A stretch of 64,000 nucleotides of DNA. Source: Miscanthus floridulus. Lineage: Eukaryota > Streptophyta > Magnoliopsida > Poales > Poaceae. The notes beneath the pieces are model-generated. The model did not search any database and was not told where the DNA came from. It worked only from the letters and a program-made list of their open reading frames with translations. Of this stretch, positions 1 to 10,133 are shown one piece after another. Position numbers and translations under genes: made by a program. The DNA is taken from positions 80,109,922 to 80,173,921 of the forward strand of contig NC_089584.1 of NCBI RefSeq assembly GCF_019320115.1, read 5' to 3'. Each line of letters starts with the position of its first letter. The first letter of the stretch is position 1.

Positions 1-831
1 TCCTTGCTGCCGCGGTTTGACTCTAACGTCCCGTCTTACCCTATTCCTGTCATCATGGAGGGGCAGGGTGAGGGTGTCAGGTGAGGTGATGTTTAGCCCT
101 TGTTGGCCAGACAAGTGAGGCTAGCCCTTGGTTGTTGGATGGGGCGGAGCCCGCCCTCAGACATCGGGTGGGGCGGAGCTAGCTCCAAGACATCAGGCGG
201 GGTGAAGTCTGGTCCTAGGGGGTCAGACAAGGCAAAGTCTGGCCCTCGGGGGTTAGGTGAGGTGCAGTCTGGTCCTCGGGGGCCGGGCGAGGCAGAGTCT
301 GGCCCCTGGGGGTCGAGCGAGGTGGAGCCTAGCCCCTGAGGGTCGGGCGAGGTGGAATCGATCTCTCCTGGTCTTGGGCGAGAGGCATTGTTGCGCTCCT
401 GTCCGATTAGAAGTGTCAACGGTGTTTATCCATTCTCCCTCATTGGGTACCCCAGTATTAGGTCCCCAACACAGGGTGTCCCATGGATGGGACTCGACTC
501 TCGACTCGAATCGATCGCATTGAAACACATCACCCCGATTCAGACTCGAACCCCGAACTGATTAGAACGCACAAGCACATAGCCGAGAGGCGACTAAGCT
601 CTCGGCACCCCTTCGTTCCTCTCACTAGAGACTTGGGACCTATCCTTCGCTCGACCATTTGTATCCCCTACTATGAACTTTTAGTGCTAGTAACACGAGC
701 AGCAGCAATGAACTGGACATAGGGACATTCTACCCGAACTAGTATAAACCTCGTCTCCTCTTAGCACACCATCCAAGCCAGACGCGTAATATTAGAAATT
801 TACTTGTTGGTGGCAACTCGAAACACCGACA
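1..831 (+). mobile_element. Probable 3' part of a gypsy-type LTR, begins outside the window
   Basis: The stretch is GC-rich on the left, holds a 30-bp tandem repeat, and ends with the motif ACACCGACA at about 823-831. That motif resembles the 3' terminus of grass gypsy LTRs that are normally followed by a GTTGGCGCGCC primer-binding site. Here no primer-binding site follows, so it would be the downstream or solo LTR copy. No second copy and no target duplication can be seen in the window. The orientation and family are inference from the terminal motif alone; several short open frames here show no family resemblance. Confidence 0.35.
137..356. repeat. 30-bp GC-rich tandem repeat
   Basis: From about 206 to 356 the unit AGTCTGGYCCTCGGGGGNNR (first 20 positions shown) repeats every 30 bp about five times, with more degenerate copies back to about 137. 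Because 30 is a multiple of three, all copies keep the same reading frame and produce artificial proline/glycine-rich decapeptide repeats on the minus strand. No function is suggested. Confidence 0.75.
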
Positions 832-1362
832 GTCGCGTTTAGAGCTTTCCTTCTTTGGGTTGTGGACTTGTCTTTACTTGTGTTGTATTGGGTCACATTG
901 TCCGAGCTTTTTTGAACCCCCATGTGATCCAATGTGGTGAACAAGGCCTCCCATGGGCTCCTGGGTGAGTGTAGAGGCTCTGGACAAAGTTTGGTGGCCA
1001 TTGGACACAAGTCAAGGCCGGCCGGTGTCAAGTGGGGCCGCCAGGCGTCCATCTGTGCCCAAATTTAGCCTGACCCATCTTGCGTTCTTCTAGAAGGCAT
1101 AGCTTTGTCATCTGAACTATGAATTGGGTGAATCAAAACTCAATTTCGTGTATCTCGATGAGCTCTTCAAAATGGTGTAGTCAAAATGGTCATTTGATGA
1201 AGTGTTTTTGCATGTATGTAACCTTCTTGCTCTTACACCCACATAGTCATCACAACTTGTGGAAATAGCTAGAAATAAGCCCTATGACTATGGTTTATGT
1301 CATTTATATGACCAAATTAGGCATGGTTGATGGTCTAAAATGAGGTGTTAAGGACCATCAAC
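832..1362. other. Unassigned sequence between two LTR remnants
   Basis: No open frame with family resemblance, no inverted repeats and no second copy elsewhere in the window were seen. It lies between the LTR end at 831 and the point (about 1363) where similarity to the 55330-57235 Copia LTR starts. It is probably older repeat DNA. Confidence 0.4.
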
Positions 1363-2100
1363 AAAGGCTCTACTAGCCGTTAGACCTCGGATAGGGCCAT
1401 CGGACCCAACTCCATGGGGCGTCAGACCGTTCGACGTAGGGTCCGACGCCCTACCGTGGCCACTCTAGAGCTGCCACATGACTCGTTTGAACAAGACGGC
1501 CATTGCCGCCAAAGAGTGCACCGTCGGACTTAGCTAGGAGCCACCGTCGGACCTGCCGATGCCCTAAGTCCGACACCTACAAAAACTACACCGAGAGGGT
1601 CCAGAGCTAGTTTTTTGGTCAAACCCTAGTCCCACACCTGCCATTGGACCTAGGCAAATGGTCCGATGCCTCCACATGTCACGCTCGTGTTAACCTCCTC
1701 ATTAGCTAGCCACTGTCGGACCCGAGGAACAGTGTCCCCATTGCGTCTGACGCCTCCTTGCGTAGTTCGATGCTGCTGTGCCCATGCCTGAGAGTTAGGG
1801 TTGGCAGTCAGACCCAGCCAGGTAGGGTCCAATGCCTCCTGAGCCAGGGTCCAATGCCCCTGCTCCTTCTCCTTTCCTTTCTCTAACACTTCAACCACTT
1901 TACCCTTGCTTCTAAGTTGCTAACCACAAAGTGTAGAACTTGTGTGCACGTGTGTTAGCATTTTTCAAAGCATTTTACAAGGGTTAATTGTTAGCACACT
2001 AGGTCCCTAATGCATATGCAAGAATCATGTCACCTAGTGGCACTCGATAACCGCTTAGCCAAATATTTCCCCTCTTTATAGTACGGCTATTGATCCTAAA
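1363..2100 (-). repeat. Element E, 3' LTR, outer piece (truncated)
   Basis: This matches 56251 to about 56976 of the right-hand LTR, starting at AAGGCTCTACTAGCCGTTAG and running to the CCTAAA where element B is inserted. It contains the same cluster of GTCGGAC/GTCCGAC motifs. The similarity stops abruptly at about 1363, roughly ten bases from the TATA box of the intact copy, so the R-U5 part is absent. Confidence 0.88.
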
Positions 2101-3069
2101 TGTAACATAATCGTCCAATTTATAAGAGCACAAGTACAATAGCAACCACCGAGGCAGTCAAACCATCACACTTGAGCCCATATAAATCCGATAGTCCCTC
2201 GAGTATCATGAAGGATCTCGAATCAACTAACATACAAGCCAAGATCGTACATGATTCAACATACAAGCCATATGTTACAACAAGTTCACAAATAGTTTGT
2301 CATACATCGGAGTTCCAACATAGTTATTTCAACATCAGTTTAACAGTAGCAGAAGCAACATAGTTCTAAATGATATCAACAGTAGTTTAGATACATAGCC
2401 AGTTTTCATAGTCATCTCCAACAAAAGCACAAGGGTGAGATGATATATAATGACCATGCCCATGGTCCTATTCCTCATCCACTGCAGGAGCGAAGCAGTG
2501 CTTATAGTAGCCGTGGTACATCATGTTATCTGCAACAACAGGGAAATAAACCCTAAGTACGAGAAGGTACTCAACTAGACTTACCCATCATAAACCAAAA
2601 ATAAGAGACACCAAGGATCATGCAAGGCTTATAAGTGGAGCTGGTTGACATCCTTTGCCTACAAGCCAATATTTATCTAGTATCTTTTAACTTTGAAATA
2701 ACAAGTTTATTATTCCTGTCCTATTCTAGATTAGCATCTATCCTATGCCAAACTTGTTGGGTACCATTAAATCATCACAATAGTAACCATATCAAGTTGA
2801 GCGTTTCCATAATCCACATAACCATTACTTTCATCAATTACTACGATGAAGGGGGGCTCATGTCAAGTTCTCACTATCCGGGAGAGATGATGATTCGAAT
2901 TGATTCCTACCCAGCTAGGGAATTATTCCTAACACACACCCATACTCCCCCCTGTCAGGGTCGCATCGGGTCACCTTTGGTACAACTCAAGTCCAAATCA
3001 TGAGTAAGACCAGCGCCGCACCCTCAAAGATACTACCAATCTGCCAGGAGGCTCGGGACTTGAACCCGT

Positions 3070-3445
3070 TGTGGGGGTATGGCTCCCAAGACATGGGCCG
3101 CACCATCGGAGGTGGCCCGGCCCACAAGATCAAGGCGTGCACGGCGCTGCTCGGCGTGCACCGCAAGACATTGTATAGTACCAAATAGGATACTTTACTT
3201 GTAACCCTGCCCCTCTAGAGTATATAAGGAGAGGCAGGGGTCCTCTACTCGACATCATGTATTCAATACAATACACCAAAGACACAGGACATAGGGTATT
3301 ACGTCGATCAGACGGCCTGAACCTGTCTAAATTGTTGTCTCTACGCCTTGTGTCACCTTCCGGTTCCTGATCACGCGCTCCTCTACCGATCAATCTACCA
3401 TCATGGGATACCCCTCGGTGGACTGCTGAGCATATTCTGTCGACA
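3070..3445 (+). repeat. Element A 5' LTR (376 bp)
   Basis: It is nearly identical to 21981-22356 and of exactly equal length, with TG...CA termini. A TATA box (GTATATAAGG) lies at about 3222-3231 and a downstream AATACAATACACC stretch could hold the RNA 3'-end signals. Confidence 0.93.
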
Positions 3446-3447
3446 GT

Positions 3448-3465
3448 TGGCGCGCCAGGTAGGGG
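3448..3465 (+). promoter_or_regulatory. Element A primer-binding site
   Basis: Two bases after the 5' LTR the sequence is TGGCGCGCCAGGTAGGGG. It starts with TGG, as expected for pairing with a tRNA 3' CCA end. I do not assign the tRNA. It differs from the initiator-Met sites of elements B to E. Confidence 0.75.
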
Positions 3466-3689
3466 TGTACGCTTGATCCATGGCGAGCCAGATGGATCTC
3501 AAATCAACAACGCGTTCTCGTCGTCAATATCATGGAGATCCATCCTGGTCCATGACGACGATTCATCGCTGCTACACCAGCCCCTACGACAGCAGATCCG
3601 ATCTCAGAACCAACAACTCGTCGCCGATGCTCTCGTCAGCCCTCGTCGACAACTCGCCGCCGCTGCCCTCATCGATGACTCGCCGCCAC

Positions 3690-4560
3690 TGCCCTCGGCG
3701 GCCCTCACCGACAGCCCTCACCGACATCTTTCACCGATGTCCCTCGCCGTCGACTCATCGTCACCGCTCGGCGGCCTTCACCGACATCTTTCGCCAACGT
3801 CCCTCGTCGATGACTCGCCGCCGCTGCCCTCGTCGACGACTCACCACCGCTGCCCTTGGCGGCCTTTGCCGACAGCCCTCATCGATGACTCACCACCGCT
3901 GCCCTCATCGACGACTCGCCGCCACTGCCCTCGGCGGCCTTCGCCGACAGCCCTCGCCGACATCTTTCGCCGACGTCCCTCGCCGTCGACTCATCGTCAC
4001 CGCTCGGCGGCCTTTGCCAACATCTTTCGCCGACGTCCCTCGTCGATGACACGGCGCCGCTGCCCTCATCAACAACTCGCCGCCGTTGCCCTCGGCAGCC
4101 TTCGCCAACAGCCCTCGCTGACATCTTTCACCGACGTCCCTTGCCATCGACTCGTCGTCACCACTCGGCGGCCTTCATCGACATCTTTCGCTGACGTCCC
4201 TCGCCGTCGACTCATCGTCACCGCTCGGCGGCCTTCGCCGACATCGTTCACCGACGTCTCTTGCCATCGACTCGTCATCACCGCTCGGCGGCCTTCGCCG
4301 ACATCTTTCGTCGACGTCCCTCGCCGTCGACTCGTCGTCACCGCTCGGTGGCCTTCGCCGACATCGTTCACTGACGTCTCTCGCTGTCGACTCATCGTCA
4401 CCGCTCGGTGGCCTTCGCCGACATCTTTCATCGACGTCCCTCGCCATCGACTCGTCGTCACCGCTCGGCGGCCTTCGCCGACATCGTTCACCGACGTCTC
4501 TCGCCATCGACTCATCGTCACCGCTCGGCGGCCTTCGCCGACGCCCCTTGCCGTTGTCTC
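3690..4560 (+). repeat. 60-bp tandem repeat array inside element A
   Basis: From about 4141 to 4560 the sequence repeats every 60 bp (core TCGTCACCGCTCGGCGGCCT). Neighbouring units alternate between ACATCGTTCACCGACGTCTC and ACATCTTTCGTCGACGTCCC endings, giving a 120-bp higher-order period. From 3690 to 4140 the same words recur less regularly. Since 60 is divisible by three, long stop-free frames arise on both strands; they carry no recognisable domain. Confidence 0.88.
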
Positions 4561-5099
4561 GTCGTCATTACTCGGCGGCCCTCACTGACATCCCTTGTCA
4601 CCATCGAGCTGCAAGCGAGCTGCCCGCGTCGCCGACCAGATAACGCCATACGCCGCTGACCAGACATTCTGTCTAAAGCTAAGTCACATTTTAATATTCT
4701 TCTAAATATATTTTCACGCCAACTGATCACCGAACTGCATACGCCGTTTCATCACCATTGCTGATTTTTCTCCTAAGTTTATTTATTTGTGCATCATGTA
4801 CTACCCGTTCTATATGCTTGTATTGCAGGATCATCGTCCAAGTGATCGAACCACCTGGTGCTCGGACTTCTCCACCGATCAACTGGTCGGACCGCTTGGT
4901 TCATGGACTCCGTCGCCGACCAGTTGATCGGACTGTTCGCCGATCATTTCTACTCAATGTTCACTTCGCCGCCGACCAATTGACCAGACTGTTCGCCGCT
5001 CATGCTTCATCGCCAGCTACGCCGGTTACTCCTCAGCGCTCGGATTCTTCATGCTCGAGGACTAAGTGGGCACACTTCACCGCACGGACGTCGTTAGCT
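4561..5099 (+). other. Element A spacer between repeat arrays, with an inverted repeat
   Basis: This part is not repetitive apart from a perfect 16-bp inverted repeat, CCGATCAACTGGTCGG at 4875-4890 and its complement at 4916-4931, which could form a hairpin with a 25-base loop. CTCGAGGACTAAGTGGGCAC at about 5054-5073 recurs as a close variant near the 3' end at about 21823. No coding capacity was recognised. Confidence 0.6.
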
Positions 5100-5691
5100 A
5101 CGTTGGTGCTCGGACCTCGCCGCCTACGTCGGGGACTCCTCGGTGCTTGATCATCGCCAATGACGCCGGAGACTCCTCGCTCCTCGGTGCTCGGTCATCG
5201 CCAGCGACGCCGGGGACTCCTCGCTCCTCGGCGCTCGGTCATCACTACCTACGCTGGGGACTCCTCGGTGCTCGGTCATCGCGAGCGACGCTGGGGACTC
5301 CTCGCTCCTCGGTGCTCGGTGATCACCGCCTACGCCAGGGACTCCTCGCTCCTCGGCGCTCGGTCATCGCCGCCTACGCCGGGGACTCCTCGCTCCTTGC
5401 TCCTCGGTGCTCGGTCATCGCCAGCGACGCTGGGGACTCCTCGCTCCTCGGTGCTCGGTCATCGCCGCCTACGCCAGGGACTCCTCGCTCCTCGCTCCTT
5501 GACGCTCGGTCATCGCTGTCTACGCCGGGACTCCTCGCTCCTCGCTCCTCGGTGCTCGGTCATCGCCGCCTATGCCAGGGACTCCTTGGTGCTCAGTCAT
5601 CGCCAGCGACGCCGGGGACTCCTCGCTCCTCGGTGCTCGGTCATCGCCGCCTACACCGGGGACTCCTTGCTCCTCGGTGCTCGATCATCGC
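5100..5691 (+). repeat. 44-bp tandem array, left half
   Basis: The unit is about GACGCCGGGGACTCCTCGCT continuing to 44 bp and is repeated roughly 13 times with small length variants. The array is split by element D, whose ATCGC target duplication lies inside one unit. Because 44 is not a multiple of three, every frame cycles through all three phases and all three stay open, which explains the overlapping long frames here. Confidence 0.9.
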
Positions 5692-8600
5692 TGTCGCAGA
5701 ACCGACCAATTTATAAGAATACAAGTATAATGGCAATCCGCAAGCGGTCGCACTGTCATACTTGAACCCATATAAACCCGGTAGTCCGTCGAGTACCACG
5801 ACGGGTCTCGATAAACGATTTACAACAACCAAGATCGTACAGGATTCAACATTCATGCCACATATTACATAAAGTTCACAGATACTTTTCATCATCAGAG
5901 TACGAATAGAAAGTTATTACAAACCAAGTTTGATAATTAAAGCGGAAGCAAATAAGTTCAAAGATAAGTTTCCAACGTAGTTTGATACAGTGCCATGCCA
6001 GATCACGGTCCACAAAAGCAAAGATAGGAATTACTAAGGAAGCCTGCCCAAGGCTTACTCCTCATCCACAGCGGGATAGAAGCAACTCTTGCAATAACCA
6101 TGATACACAGTGCCATCTGCAACAATGGGAAAATAAACCCTGAGTACAAGAAGGTACTCAGCTAGACTTACCCGTCATGAACCAGAAATAAAATGACTCC
6201 AAGGATTATGCAAGGCTGTATAAGTGGACGTAACTTGACAACATTTTTGCGAAAAAGGCAATTAATCTTTGTACACTTGGGATTCCTTTATCAAGTTAAT
6301 CATAACTATCCATTTCTAGATTAGCAACTACCCTGTGCCAAACATGTGGTATATTATTTAGAATCATACAATAGTAACCATAGCAGGTAATATAATTCCA
6401 TATTCATCCGAACCATCATGTTTCATAACACAGTTACTACGATGTTGGGACTAGCCAAGTTTCTCACTATCCGGGAGAGACGGCGATTCGAATCGATTTC
6501 AACCAGCTGGGAATTTATTCCTAACACAAACCCAGATCTACCAGCCACGATAGTCTTAGGTCACCTTTGGTACAACTCCGGTACACATTTTGCGGGTTCG
6601 TACTGCGCCGCACAATCTGGAACACCAGATGCCAGGATGCTCAGGCCAAGCCTGCCCTTGGGCTCAGTCTGATCGTTCCCCGGAAGGAGCGCACAACAGA
6701 ATGATTCCCGGCCTGAGTTGAATTACTCGGCTTCGCGGTCGGAACGAGTTATCCGGCCAGCTAAGTGAGAGGCATGCGTTCAATCTTGTCAGAAGCGCCA
6801 ACAACGGTACGGTCCTTAATCGACACAGACGGGGATAAGTCCACACCCAAGACCTCCATGCCTTGTTGCTTCCCTATCGACCTCCCGTCCGGTCTCAATT
6901 TACTTTTACCTCATGGTTCTGTTCCACGATAGCAGATATAGCCAACTGTGCTCCGGTATCCACCTATATCTCGCAGGTGACAGGACATCACCCGACTTCT
7001 ACCGGTCTAAGCATGGCTAAGCATATATATATTCGATCCTGGACCTATACCGGTTAAAGGTGTAATATCTGGACAAGGAATGTACATGCATCAATTGGTT
7101 TCATTCAACTCTTATAACCTAATGCATCAACCATAAATACGTAAGTAAACATTCGTAAATTACTGGGAGACTTATAATGCTCCGGGGCTTGCCTCGCAGA
7201 AAGGAAGTAGGACGATGGTCAGGGCACTCCGGAAGCTCTTCAGGGTTCTGCTCCACGCCTTCGGGAGCTGTGGCTTGCGGATCCTCCTGCGGGTTCCTTT
7301 CCTCTGCTTCTTCGAATTCCAGCAACGTGATTTCTTCCTCCGATCCTAGATGCATGAGTATGGTTTGAGTATTACGAATGCATAATGTTAACAAGTGCAT
7401 CACGTTGTTTGAGTAGGTGCATATCTCTTCTCGCTTACTACTTAACTACTTCTACAATGCATCGACTATGCCATAAACAGTATCTACTTGTTTCACTCAT
7501 AACTGGAGTTCTAAATTTCCAAATCTAGTGATCCTAGACTTTCTGGAAAGCTTATCAAATTTTCTACAACTTTGTTATTAACCATTTTTACAGTCTATAT
7601 CAGTTTCAACATGCAACTCATCATATTCTAGAATCAGTCCGGGAATGACTTAACATGCGATATAAAGTAATAACACCTCTACTTCATGTCGTTATTCACA
7701 AATTGACAACCTAAAACCTACCAACAGTTTAAGCATACCAAACATAGTTAGGATAATATAATGGCAAAGCCCAAACTATTTATTAAATTGCCTTTATTAT
7801 TTTATTTAGATATCTAGGTTAAATAATAATTATATATCAGATGTGCTTAATAAATTCTCAGAAATTTACAGAGCCTTGATAATGCTATCAAATGACTACT
7901 ATAAAAATTTCAGGTCATTTTACTAAGTAAAACATCCTATACAAAAATGATAAGGAAGCAAGGCTCGAAATAGCATAAATGGAAAATCCTATTGAAAAGT
8001 GTCAAGCAACAGATTTCTTATTTTTCCTAACATCCATATGGTACTAGTATCACCTCCAACAAATTTCATGAATTTTGGACTCATAATTAATTTATAAAAA
8101 TTCATGCAAGGATTAACTATTTATAAAAGAAAAATCTATAACTATAGATCTACACATGCACTGGTCCTCAAATTTTTATCCAAGCTTAGGTATGACAAGA
8201 ATAGCCTACCACAAAAATTTCATAATTTTTGGAGCACAGGAACTCTAGATATAAAATAAACAAATTTGAATGCATTCAAAAGCACATTGGAAATCCCTAT
8301 TTAAATCTCCAAAAATTTCTACTGTTGAAGCCAAGAACATATTTTTCCTAAATACTACACTTCCTAAGGAACACAACCATATTTATTTCAACATTTTTGG
8401 AGCTACCAATCAGCAGACACAAAAATAACAAAACCACTCAAAAACTGGATTCAAAATGGTTTAGCCTACACTACTGCTGTCGCTGACAGGTGGGACCCGC
8501 TGGTCAGGGGACCCCACATGTCATCGACACAGAGCAGAGCAGCGGCGCTGCTGGGCAATGCGCGGCTGCGGCTCGACGACGGCGAGCTTCGCCGGCGGTG

Positions 8601-10089
8601 AGGTCATCAGGGTAGGACCTACATGACCTGGTGAACCTATTGAGCTACTTGGCCGGCCCTATTGCTGACCCTAGAGCTAGCGGCGGCGGCTATGGCGGAA
8701 CGACGAGGCTGGACGTCGGCGGGACGCCGGTGACGACCTCGGCGGCTCACTCAAACGCGCGGACAAGCATCTACGAGCTACTGGAAACCTAGCGCATCAA
8801 CTAACGCGTGGAATGGTAGACTAAAACGGCGTGGCCACGACGACGAGGTTGGCGGCGGAGCTCCGGCGAGCTAGCGCACGGCGCTGGGGCTTACCGAGTG
8901 CTAACAGCGGGCACGGTAGGGCGCAGGGGGTTGCTGGGAAGACGGTGGAGGGTTGCGGTGGGGATGGAGGAGCTAGGCGCGAGCTGGCGCCTCCAACGGC
9001 GATGGCGGGCTCTCGTCACCGGGGTTGCAGCGGCTGCGGCGAGGTGAGTGGCGAAGGAGAGCCGGGAAAAGCGAAATGAGGGCGCGGACAGGAGCGGGCG
9101 GGTGCTTGCGACTTGAAGGCGCGCCCAGGCGCGGCGTGGCCTGGCTGGGCAGAGCAGAGGCGACGCGCGGCCGTTCTCCCTTCCACGCGGCGGCCAAGGC
9201 CTGACGGCGGTCGGCCATGAACATTTGATTCAGCTCGTTCAGACACCCAAAGCCGAGCCTGACGCCGAGTTTTCACGATGATACAACGGCTAATCCAAGG
9301 CTCCAAAGCGTAAACCATCTTAGCAAAAATCCTAGCCCTATGTACCAGCTTCAACTTTTATTAAGAGAGTAAGCTCTGATTCGCAACAGAAACGTGGAAA
9401 AATCGTGCTCAAGGTGGGCTTGTCAGGCTGTCAGGGATCCAGACTTAGAAAATTTTTCTTAAGTGATGAAAACAGTGAAAAGCTGATTTTTGTGAGTCCA
9501 ATTCAAGCATGTTAGAAGCTAAATCAGTCAAAGGCCCAAAAATCAAAGTTGTTCCTTATGTCAAACTCTACAACTTTGCTTTAGTGAACACCTCCATGCA
9601 AGGTCTCTAACACCTAGTTCAACTTTAGTCAAACATGTCACTTTGAAACCAAGATACACATTCCAACTATGGCTAAATGACCACTTTAGCCCTAGCCCTA
9701 AATACCAAAGTTGTTCATGATGATACTCTAAGCATGTTAAAACAATTTGCAAGGTCATTCAAGCATTTCATGAAGTAGTCACACATATAGCCATTCAGGT
9801 CAACACATGAAATAACACTTAAATGCTTGATCAAGAAATGTGGTCTTCATGAACAAGGTTCCTTTTGTTAACCTAAGTGTAGCTAAGGTGTTATAGTGAC
9901 CAACATTACACACTAGCATTTAGTTGCACATGATCATATGCATATGTTACCAGGAACATGAAATAACAAGCAATGTTTCATATGTTTCGATTAGATGTTT
10001 CAATTGTAAATGATGACTTATGAATGCTTGATGCTCATGCTTATGTTATGCAAGTCAAGTTATGCAAGGCCAACACCCGAGGTGTTACA
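5692..10089 (-). repeat. Element D 3' LTR (4398 bp)
   Basis: It begins TGTAACACCTCGGG on the minus strand at 10089 and ends GGTTCTGCGACA at 5692. The interior is AT-rich except for a GC-rich block at about 8480-9250, equivalent to a GC-rich block in the element B LTR. It carries a small open frame at 7119-7403 that is conserved in element B. Confidence 0.95.
7119..7403 (-). CDS. Small LTR-borne ORF (94 aa), conserved between two element families
   Basis: The frame encodes 94 residues with an acidic centre and the block FLRGKPRSIISLP. A frame at 41103-41408 in the LTR of element B shares EEITL, a P/E-rich centre, a C-DH pattern and FLKGKPRSILSLP. It has no known domain that I recognise. It could be a short expressed peptide or one exon: an acceptor-like ATCTAG precedes the conserved part in D and CAATAG precedes it in B. 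Being in an LTR it is present twice per element. Translation is not shown; the claim rests on similarity between two diverged families. Confidence 0.4.
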   Translation of the reverse strand: MMHLLTLCIRNTQTILMHLGSEEEITLLEFEEAEERNPQEDPQATAPEGVEQNPEELPECPDHRPTSFLRGKPRSIISLPVIYECLLTYLWLMH

Positions 10090-10103
10090 GCCCCTCCCCC
10101 CTT
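10090..10103 (-). promoter_or_regulatory. Element D polypurine tract
   Basis: On the minus strand AAGGGGGGAGGGGC lies directly before TGTAACA of the 3' LTR. It serves as the plus-strand primer in reverse transcription. Confidence 0.9.
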
Positions 10104-10133
10104 ATAAAAATCTCGTCCCGAGATTTGCAAGAC

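Noticed and set aside
93..528. Proline-rich and arginine-rich open frames on both strands
   Set aside because: They follow the 30-bp GC-rich tandem repeat, overlap each other and have no family resemblance.
3473..4588. 371-codon open frame on the plus strand, with overlapping frames on both strands
   Set aside because: It is composed of the 60-bp tandem repeat, is stop-free by composition in several frames, and has no domain. It is repeat-derived rather than a gene.
8831..9354. GC-rich open frames within the element D LTR (also at 19728-20251)
   Set aside because: Frames on both strands overlap in a GC-rich block, are not conserved as protein in the element B LTR, and look compositional.
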